From DATAAP01 sp041690495 (GTDB taxonomy: Bacteria > Pseudomonadota > Alphaproteobacteria > CACIAM-22H2), in NCBI GenBank assembly GCA_041690495.1, contig JAWLHE010000003.1:62001-126000 (forward strand): 64,000 bases of DNA, written 5' to 3'. The notes under the pieces were generated by a model, which ran no database searches, was not told where the DNA came from, and saw only the letters and a program-made list of their open reading frames with translations. The position numbers and the translations under genes are program-made. Shown here in pieces: positions 51,283 to 58,388 of this stretch; position 1 is the first letter of the stretch, and each line of letters starts with the position of its first letter.

Positions 51283-52359
51283 TCACCCGGCGGCCGGCTC
51301 AGGAACGCGTTCCGTCTCGGCCATCCACCTGCGCGGATCGATTCCCATCGCAGCATTGGTCCGGGCGATCGACTCATCCGCCGAGGCAGCACCGGTCAGC
51401 GCGCGAATTGCATCGACGGTCTCCGGAATCACGATCGCCTGATTGTCGACCATGTATGCATAAAATGCTTCATCGCCGTGAACGGTGACCAGGTCAGTCC
51501 ACAGTGCCACTTCGTACAGATTTTCCCGTGGCCGGCCCAGATCGGCCATCAACTCCTTGATGGAGTTGATCGCCGGCAGGCCGTCGGCCATCCGGACCGG
51601 TGCTACCCGCGTCGAGCTTCGAAGCGCCGCCACGACCTCTTCGACGTCGACACGGCGCGTGAGCTGGACGGCCCAATAGTGCAGATGGCCAAGCGTCTCG
51701 GGGACCTTGACCGCCATCGTCACGACGTCGAGGTCGGGATCAATGCTCTGGGCGTCGGGACCCTGGTGGCTCGGAATGTGCGCTTCCGGGACCAGCGTAT
51801 TCATGATGCCCCCCTTGTGGCTTTCCCACGGGTCGGTCGCGCGGCGCAGCAGCGTTCCGCGCGCACGCTGCAGGAGGCCCGCCCGCTTGAGACTCGCGAG
51901 GGTACGTACGATTGAAGTCGTGTTGCACGAGACGACGCGGGTGGCGTCACGGTTCCGCGCGCTGTCGTAATTCGACTCCGCAACGAAGGAATGGCCGGCG
52001 ACTTCGTGCTTTTCACCGCCCTGCACGATGAACTTCAGCCCGGCTCGCCGATACGATTCCGCGTTTCGGGCGCCGATCCGCTTCGGGGTGCAATCCACAA
52101 CGACGTCCACAGCCTCGAGAAGGTCCGCAAGCCGGCCCGCTACGGGAAGGCCGGCCTGCTCCATGGCCCGGGCAGCCTCGTCCGTCCCGCCGAACAGCGT
52201 ACGGCCCCGCTTTACCGCGACCTGCATGCGCCAGTCGGTAGCAAGATCCGAGATGCCCACGAGGGTCATGTCGTCTTGTGCTTCGATCGCCTCCGCAACG
52301 CGCTTGCCGATTACGCCGTAGCCATTTACGCCAACGCGAATTCGTCCGTCTGATGCCAT
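51283..52359 (-). CDS. Type II (archaeal-type) glyceraldehyde-3-phosphate dehydrogenase
   Basis: 358 residues from ATG 52359, with AAGGAG ahead. The sequence is not the common bacterial GapA. It starts IRVGVNGYGVIGKRVAEAIE, has LVGISDLATDWRMQVAVKRG, DVVVDCTPKRIGARNAESYR, and the active site VVSCNTTSIVRTLASL with catalytic Cys145, then DPWESHKGGIMNTLVPEAHI with PSHQGPDAQSI. These are hallmarks of the archaeal GAPDH class, which uses NAD or NADP with little preference. Bacterial homologues are scattered. It lies with PfkB, a beta-phosphoglucomutase and a GH65 phosphorylase, forming a sugar module. Confidence 0.9.
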   Translation of the reverse strand: MASDGRIRVGVNGYGVIGKRVAEAIEAQDDMTLVGISDLATDWRMQVAVKRGRTLFGGTDEAARAMEQAGLPVAGRLADLLEAVDVVVDCTPKRIGARNAESYRRAGLKFIVQGGEKHEVAGHSFVAESNYDSARNRDATRVVSCNTTSIVRTLASLKRAGLLQRARGTLLRRATDPWESHKGGIMNTLVPEAHIPSHQGPDAQSIDPDLDVVTMAVKVPETLGHLHYWAVQLTRRVDVEEVVAALRSSTRVAPVRMADGLPAINSIKELMADLGRPRENLYEVALWTDLVTVHGDEAFYAYMVDNQAIVIPETVDAIRALTGAASADESIARTNAAMGIDPRRWMAETERVPEPAAG

Positions 52360-52652
52360 GAGCCTTCTCCTTTCGCTCCCGTTCGCCTTCGTTGAAACGT
52401 TCGGAATGGTTGATCGACGCCATGCCGGAAAGAGAATCCGACCCAACGCCTCCAATGAACACGTGAAGCCGGCGGCGGGTTACCTGCCATGCGCGTTGTC
52501 ATCGACCGCCCCGGTCGGGGTCCAGGTTCGGGCCTCTCCGCGGTTCAACTGGCCAAGCATCCGAGGCTCGCGTCCGGTCTGATCGACAGGCGACCTGCTC
52601 GCCCGGCCGGCGTAAGCTGACCGAAATACCTCTCGCTTCTGGCAGGGAGCCG

Positions 52653-53417
52653 ATGCCCGATACCGATCACGCCGAAGTTGTCGTCCCCCGCGACCGCTTC
52701 GATGGCGCAATTTTCGACCTGGACGGCGTGCTCACGGATACTGCGCGCGTGCACGCGGCCGCCTGGAAGGAGGTCTTCGATGATTTTCTCAGGCGATATA
52801 GCGCGCGAAAGGGAATTGAGTTTCGTCCTTTCGACGCGACGGCCGAATATCTGGCCCATGTCGACGGGCGTGCGCGCGAAGACGGTGTGCGACAGTTCCT
52901 GGCGTCGCGGGGCATTCACATTCCGGAGAAGACCGGGACCGGCTGCGCAGGCGACACGGTCGAGTCGCTGGCCGCGCGGAAAAATGCGTCGGTGCAGCAA
53001 GGTCTGCGACGGGCCACCGGAACTCTCCCGGGTGCTGCCGCGGTACTGAAGGCCATGAAAAGGGCCGGCATCGGGACTGCGGTCGCCTCTTCAAGCGCCA
53101 ATTGCGCCCTGGTCCTCGACGTGACCGGTCTCAACCGGTTCGTAGACGTGCGTGTCGACGGCATCGTCGCCGCCGAGAAGCATCTTCAAGGCAAACCGGA
53201 CCCCGCCCTCTTCCTGGAGGCGGCATCTCGCCTTGGGGCAACGCCCGACCGGGTCATTGTGTTCGAGGATGCGCTACCCGGCGTGGAAGCCGGCAAGCGC
53301 GGCGGCTTCGGCTGCGTCGTCGGCGTCGATCGCGGCGGCAATGCCGCTGCGCTGCTGCGGCATGGGGCGGATGTCGTCATCCGGGATCTGACGCAGGTCA
53401 AGGTTCCCGGAACGTGA
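52653..53417 (+). CDS. pgmB: Beta-phosphoglucomutase-like HAD phosphatase
   Basis: 254 residues. HAD family: nucleophile Asp22 and acid/base Asp24 in GAIFDLDGVLTDTARVHAAA, helical cap (about 35-105) with KGIEFRPFDATAEYLAHVDG, motif II Ser in AVASSSANCALVL, Lys in AEKHLQGKPDPALFLEAASR, and motif IV in VIVFEDALPGVEAGKRGGFG. The L-T-D-T and S-S-S-A-N features suit beta-phosphoglucomutase, which converts beta-glucose 1-phosphate to glucose 6-phosphate. Adjacent to and convergent with a GH65 phosphorylase that would produce beta-glucose 1-phosphate. Divergent from the GAPDH gene with 293 bp between. Confidence 0.9.
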   Translation: MPDTDHAEVVVPRDRFDGAIFDLDGVLTDTARVHAAAWKEVFDDFLRRYSARKGIEFRPFDATAEYLAHVDGRAREDGVRQFLASRGIHIPEKTGTGCAGDTVESLAARKNASVQQGLRRATGTLPGAAAVLKAMKRAGIGTAVASSSANCALVLDVTGLNRFVDVRVDGIVAAEKHLQGKPDPALFLEAASRLGATPDRVIVFEDALPGVEAGKRGGFGCVVGVDRGGNAAALLRHGADVVIRDLTQVKVPGT

Positions 53418-53452
53418 CTTCGCCGTGCCTCGACGTCCTGCTCGCATCCAGA

Positions 53453-55858
53453 TTACCTCGGCGTACCCGACGACTGCGGTTCCGCTGAAGGTTCCTCTGC
53501 GGGCGCCGGATTCCGGCGACACACGACCGGAGAGCTCGCCGTCAGCACGATCTCCTCGTCGAAATGCCAGATCGTCAGGCTGCCTCCATCCTTCAGGCGG
53601 TACTCCGCGCTGTCGTGCCTGATCTCGACGTGCATGCGTGCACCCCTGACGGAGAGGCAGAAGCGCAATGCCGTCCACTGGGACGGCAGGCACGGCCTGA
53701 AGGAAATCCGGCCACGATAATCGTCCATACCGGCGAACCCGTAGACGAGCGCGAGCCAGGTGCCGCCGATCGAGGCGATGTGGGCACCGTTCTTCATATT
53801 CCCGCCCACGTCCGATATGTCCATCACCGCAGCGAAGCGGAAATAGGTCAGCGCCTTCTCGCGATAGCCGATCTCGTTCGCAATGATGCTCTGAATGCAG
53901 ACCGAAAGGGACGAATCGTGGGTCGTAAGCGGGTCGTAGTAGTCGAAATTCCGCTTCTTCTCGTCGCGCGAGAACTGCTCGCCAAGCAGGAACATGGCGA
54001 GCAGCGTATCCGCCTGCTTGATCACCTGTGACCGGTACAGGTTGAGCGGATGGTAGTGGAGCAGAAGCGGATAATTCGACTCCGGCGTTGCCGTGAAATT
54101 CCAGACTTCCTTGTCGAGAAAACTGTCATCCTGAGGATGCACGCGGAGTCGCTCGTCATAGGGGAGATACATGAGATCGGCCGCCCGTTCCCATGAGGCG
54201 ACTTCGCTTTCCTTGAGCCCGGTGCGGCGCGTCAGGTCCCGGAAAGCCTCCGGGTGCTCCGTATTCATCCAACGAACCGTCTCCGCGGCATAGTGGAAGT
54301 TCTCCCGGGCCATCAGGTTCGTGAAATAGTTGTTGTTGACGGTCGCCGTATATTCGTCGGGACCCGTCACGCCGTTGATGCAGAACTTCCCATCCTTTCG
54401 ACTCGAGAAAAATCCGATGTCCCACCAGAAGCGCGCCGTCTCCACCAGGATCTCTGCGCCGTACCTGACAAGGAAGCCCGTATCGCCCGACACTTCGACA
54501 TACTTGCGCAGCGCATAGGCGATATCCGCATTGATGTGGTACTGCGCCGTTCCGGCCGCATAGTACGCGGAAGCTTCCTCGCCGTTGATCGTCCGCCAGG
54601 GGAAGGTCGCTCCGTCATGGTTGAGCTCCCTTGCCCGCGCCCGGGCCTTGTCGAGCCCGTCATAGCGGAACTTCAGGATGTTCCGAGCAAGGCGGGGCTC
54701 ATAATAGGTCAGGAAGGGCAGGATATAGATCTCCATATCCCAGAAATAGTGCCCTTCATAGGTTCGCCCCGTCAGCCCGCGCGCGCCGATGCCGTGCCCC
54801 TCGCTGCGTGCGGATGCCTGGAGGAGCTGGAACAGATTCCAGCGGACAACCTGCTGCATTCGAGGATCGTCGCACTCGATCTCGACATCGGCATGCATCC
54901 AGAAATTCGAGACTTCGTTTCGATGATGCTCCAGGATCGCGGCGAAACCGGTTTCCAGGGCATGATCGAGGGTCCAGCCCGCCTGCGAGCGGATCTGGTC
55001 GCCGTCATCGCCAGGTCCGTAGTGATAGCTCAGGAATTTCTGCAGGCGAAAGGGTTGTCCCGGGCGTAACTGCCCCTTGAACGTGACGGCGGCCACATCC
55101 TCGCTGCATGTCGTTTCCGCCGCGAAGGAGCCGGCCGACTCGAGCACATGATCCATGCCGCAGCCGAGAACGAAGTGTGAGCTCGCCGTTGCGTACGCCC
55201 GGATCACCCGCAAGTCCTCATGAGAGTCGCCCATCGGCCGGAGAACCCGTCCGACAAAGCCGGTCGCGAGCCGTGGATCGGAGGGATCCAGCGGCAGAGG
55301 CTGGTGATTGCGCAACTCCGAAGAAACGACGACATCGATCTCGGCATCCTCCGCCGAGAGCTCATACTGGATGGCGGCGAGGTGCCGGTGGGCGAACGAT
55401 ACCAGTCTTACCGTCCTGAGGCGTATTCGGTGTCCGGCCGGGGTAAGCCATGTGACGTCGCGCTGCACGATCCCCTGCTTGAGATCGAGGGCGCGATGAA
55501 AGGAGACGACTTCGGCCTTCGTCACGACGAACGGTTCGTCGTCTATAAAGAGCTTGATGATGGTCCCGTCGGGACAATTCAGCATCGTCTGACCGCAGCG
55601 GGGAAACCCGTAGGCATGCTCGCCGTAGTTGATCGGCCGGTACTCATAGAAGCCATTGAGGAAAACGCCGGGCTCGATAACCGGAGCGCCCTCGTCCCAG
55701 ATACCGCGCAGTCCGAGATACCCGTTGGAGAGCGCGAACATGGTTTCGGCCTGCCCGACAAGTTCCTCGGCAAGCAGACGATCCAGACGGTGGCTTTCCA
55801 GCGCCCACGGATTCGCCGGAAAGATGTCGGTCGGTGGTGAGAGGCGCTCGCGTAGCAT
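53453..55858 (-). CDS. GH65 family disaccharide phosphorylase
   Basis: 801 residues from ATG 55858 (GAAGGATAGG just ahead). Three parts as in maltose phosphorylase: N-terminal beta-sandwich (about 15-270; FALSNGYLGLRGIWDEGAPV with GFYEYRPINYGEHAYGF), the (alpha/alpha)6 barrel (about 320-690; GLTGRTYEGHYFWDMEIYIL, INGEEASAYYAAGTAQYHIN) and a C-terminal beta-sheet domain. The catalytic acid Glu is in FCINGVTGPDEYTATVNNNY and the phosphate-binding Ser/His region in PLTTHDSSLSVCIQSI. It splits an alpha-linked glucose disaccharide (maltose, trehalose, kojibiose or nigerose) with inversion to beta-glucose 1-phosphate. No signal peptide, so intracellular. Confidence 0.92.
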   Translation of the reverse strand: MLRERLSPPTDIFPANPWALESHRLDRLLAEELVGQAETMFALSNGYLGLRGIWDEGAPVIEPGVFLNGFYEYRPINYGEHAYGFPRCGQTMLNCPDGTIIKLFIDDEPFVVTKAEVVSFHRALDLKQGIVQRDVTWLTPAGHRIRLRTVRLVSFAHRHLAAIQYELSAEDAEIDVVVSSELRNHQPLPLDPSDPRLATGFVGRVLRPMGDSHEDLRVIRAYATASSHFVLGCGMDHVLESAGSFAAETTCSEDVAAVTFKGQLRPGQPFRLQKFLSYHYGPGDDGDQIRSQAGWTLDHALETGFAAILEHHRNEVSNFWMHADVEIECDDPRMQQVVRWNLFQLLQASARSEGHGIGARGLTGRTYEGHYFWDMEIYILPFLTYYEPRLARNILKFRYDGLDKARARARELNHDGATFPWRTINGEEASAYYAAGTAQYHINADIAYALRKYVEVSGDTGFLVRYGAEILVETARFWWDIGFFSSRKDGKFCINGVTGPDEYTATVNNNYFTNLMARENFHYAAETVRWMNTEHPEAFRDLTRRTGLKESEVASWERAADLMYLPYDERLRVHPQDDSFLDKEVWNFTATPESNYPLLLHYHPLNLYRSQVIKQADTLLAMFLLGEQFSRDEKKRNFDYYDPLTTHDSSLSVCIQSIIANEIGYREKALTYFRFAAVMDISDVGGNMKNGAHIASIGGTWLALVYGFAGMDDYRGRISFRPCLPSQWTALRFCLSVRGARMHVEIRHDSAEYRLKDGGSLTIWHFDEEIVLTASSPVVCRRNPAPAEEPSAEPQSSGTPR

Positions 55859-56336
55859 CCTATCCTTCGATCTCAAGGGTGGGTAGGCTCAAGGCCGGGT
55901 GAACCGGCGCCGTCAGAAGCGCAAATACCCTAGAACTGACCAGTTCGCGTCGTTTTTACCCTTCGCAATGTTCGCAATGCCAGCCCGTTCGTACCGGTCA
56001 TCGTTCCACGACATGGTGCAGCCATCACAGGCATAATGTGCGAGAGGATCATCGATATCCGTTTCCGGTGGAGTTTGGCATTTGACTTCTCCTGCAACGG
56101 GTCGGGCGCGACCATCGTTGCGGCGGCGACGCCGGCGGCGTCCCCATCGGCGCGGCCCCCCGACCCGCTCCCAGGGGAACGTGCTCCCTGCTGATCGAGA
56201 AGGACTACTTCAAAGGCGATGACGACCGCTACATTAGGCAGGACATCGCCAACACCTTCGCATCGATCAATATGCAAGCGGGCGCACGAGTCCAATCCAA
56301 CCAGCGAGCAACCATACGGCAGGAGCAGGATCGCCG
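55859..56336. other. Gap with an unexplained open segment
   Basis: No complete gene. On the plus strand 56188-56350 a frame reads LLIEKDYFKGDDDRYIRQDI then ANTFASINMQAGARV before a stop. It has protein-like composition but no start codon and no family I can name, so it may be a gene remnant. Confidence 0.3.
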
Positions 56337-57164
56337 TCAGGGCGTCCGGTAAGAACCTTCCGGCCGCTCGCTTGACCCTTGTCCGATACGCTTCGCAGCG
56401 ATGCTCGGGCGGACGATTGCGTTGACATGCTGGTTGCCGGTTCGATCGACCTCGCCGGCCGGTCCCTCCCAGAGAATCCGCCCGCCGTGGAGAACCGCAA
56501 TCCGGTCCGCTATGTGGCGAGCGCTGTCGACGTCCTGCGTGATGGTCAATGCCGTCGCGCCGAGCGCCTCGAGCGAGCGGAGGATGAACTGATCGATGAT
56601 CGTCGTCAGGATCGGGTCAAGCCCGGCCGTCGGGTCGTCGAGAAACAGCATCTCCGGATCGGCCGCGATCGCGCGTGCCAGGGCGACACGCTTTTGCATG
56701 CCGCCTGAAAGCGCCGCCGGGTAGAGGTCGGCAACGTCCGCACCGAGGCCGACCGCTGCCAGTTTGTCGATCGCCACCTGCTTCGCGCGCGTAGCCGAAA
56801 GGCCGTTTCCGTGCAACAGACCGAAGGACACGTTCCGCCAGACCGGCAGGGAATCGAAGAGCGCACCGTTCTGAAAGAGGACGCCGGTCTTGCGCATCAG
56901 GCGGTCCCGCTCTTCCGACGTCAGGTCTCTCACATCTCGGCCGTCGACGAGCACGGAGCCGGCATCCGGCCTCATCAGACCCAGAATGCATTTCACGAGA
57001 ACGGACTTGCCGCTGCCGGAGGCGCCCAGCAGAACGAGATTGTCCCCTGCCTGAATATCCAGATCGACGCCGTCGAGGACGATGTTCCGGTCAAAGGCTT
57101 TTCTCAGGCCCCGGATGCGAAGCTTCGGCGGAGGGCCATTCGCGCGATCATCGGCAGGTGACAT
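56337..57164 (-). CDS. MlaF-like ABC transporter ATPase, orphan
   Basis: 275 residues. Single ABC domain: Walker A LLGASGSGKSVLVKCILGLM (about 48-67), Q-loop GVLFQNGALFDSLPVWRNVS with the Q-N-G-A-L-F-D-S-L motif of MlaF/Mce-type ATPases, signature ALSGGMQKRVALARAIAADP, Walker B EMLFLDDPTAGLDPI, H-switch region ALTITQDVDSARHIADRIAV. The usual catalytic Glu after Walker B is Asp (LFLDDP), and the switch His appears as Gln (ITQD). Both would weaken ATP hydrolysis. Mla-type partners (MlaE, MlaD) are not adjacent. It probably belongs to a lipid-transport system, but without a visible partner. Confidence 0.82.
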   Translation of the reverse strand: MSPADDRANGPPPKLRIRGLRKAFDRNIVLDGVDLDIQAGDNLVLLGASGSGKSVLVKCILGLMRPDAGSVLVDGRDVRDLTSEERDRLMRKTGVLFQNGALFDSLPVWRNVSFGLLHGNGLSATRAKQVAIDKLAAVGLGADVADLYPAALSGGMQKRVALARAIAADPEMLFLDDPTAGLDPILTTIIDQFILRSLEALGATALTITQDVDSARHIADRIAVLHGGRILWEGPAGEVDRTGNQHVNAIVRPSIAAKRIGQGSSERPEGSYRTP

Positions 57165-57263
57165 GCTTGACTTGCGCTCGGGTTTACGTCATCGGACGGA
57201 GATTGGTGGAGACTACGACCTCGGCTCCAGCCACGTCCACGGCCTATTGTACAGATTACCTTG

Positions 57264-58385
57264 TCACGCCATCGAGCCGATGGTTCTCCGGAAACGCGCG
57301 AGCGCGTAGCCGAACAAGGCAGAGCCGATCACCGCAAGCGCGAGGAACTGCGGCCAGACGACCGTTATACCTGCGCCACGATAAAGGATGGCCTGGGCCA
57401 ATATCACGAAATGAGTCGTCGGGGCGCCGAGCATCACGAACTGGATGACATCGGGCATGCTCTCGCGTGGCGTTGACCCGCCCGAAAGCATCTGAAGCGG
57501 CAGCAGCACCAGCATGAGCAGCAGGCCGAACTGCGGCATCGAGCGGGCGATGGTGCCGAGGAATATGCCCATCGAGGTAGTGGCGAAAAGATGCAGCGTG
57601 GCGCCGGCCAGGAACAGCGCGACGGAGCCTTCGACCGGCACCGCCAGCAATCCCTGCACGACGACAGCCAGAGAAAAGGCGCATGCCGCAAGCACGACCA
57701 GGGCCATGGCCCAGACCTTGCCGGTCATGATCTCGAACGGCGTGACCGGCATGACCAGCAGATGCTCGATCGTGCCGTGTTCGCGCTCGCGGATCAAAGC
57801 CGCACCGGTGAGCACGATCGACAGCATCGTCACGTTGTTGATCACCTGCACGACGCTGCCGAACCATGAGTTGTCCAGCTCCGGGTTGAAGCGCGCCCGC
57901 AGGGCGAGATCAACCGGCGGTATCGCCGACGCGCCGTAGCGCAACGCAAACGTCCTCACCTCATCGGTGACGATGGACTGGATGTAACCGCTGCCGGTGA
58001 AGGCCTGGCTCATGCGGGTCGCATCGACATTGAGCTGGATCGTCGGCGTGCGTCCGGCCAGCAGATCGCGCTGAAACTCCGGCGGGATGTCGAGCGCGAA
58101 GGTATCGAGCCCGGCATCCATGCGCGCATCCATCTCCGCAGCGGTGATCATCTCCGGCGGAATGAAATATGGCGGATAGAAGGCGGAAGCGATCCGCCCC
58201 GAAAGCGGCGAGCGATCCTCGTCGACGATGGCGATTGGCGCCCTGTTCAGCGTCTCCGGTATTGCCGTCGCCGCCGTATAGACCGAGAAGGTGAAAGCGT
58301 AGACGATCAGGAACAGCATCATCGGATCGCGGATCAGGCTGCGCAGTTCCTTGACGCCGAGATTCAGGATGTTGTCGGCGCGCAT
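57264..58385 (-). CDS. yhhJ: ABC-2 type permease, YhhJ-like
   Basis: 373 residues. One N-terminal TM helix (DPMMLFLIVYAFTFSVYTAA, about 22-42), a large periplasmic domain (about 45-175; PIAIVDEDRSPLSGRIASAF, FALDIPPEFQRDLLAGRTPT), then five TM helices. The ABC-2 signature region is LVMPVTPFEIMTGKVWAMAL, preceded by REREHGTIEHL. Typical YhhJ/YbhS/YbhR-type half permease. It lies 3 bp after the RbbA-like gene in the yhiI-rbbA-yhhJ order known from E. coli, and pairs with the permease half fused to RbbA. Confidence 0.9.
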   Translation of the reverse strand: MRADNILNLGVKELRSLIRDPMMLFLIVYAFTFSVYTAATAIPETLNRAPIAIVDEDRSPLSGRIASAFYPPYFIPPEMITAAEMDARMDAGLDTFALDIPPEFQRDLLAGRTPTIQLNVDATRMSQAFTGSGYIQSIVTDEVRTFALRYGASAIPPVDLALRARFNPELDNSWFGSVVQVINNVTMLSIVLTGAALIREREHGTIEHLLVMPVTPFEIMTGKVWAMALVVLAACAFSLAVVVQGLLAVPVEGSVALFLAGATLHLFATTSMGIFLGTIARSMPQFGLLLMLVLLPLQMLSGGSTPRESMPDVIQFVMLGAPTTHFVILAQAILYRGAGITVVWPQFLALAVIGSALFGYALARFRRTIGSMA

Positions 58386-58388
58386 GAC

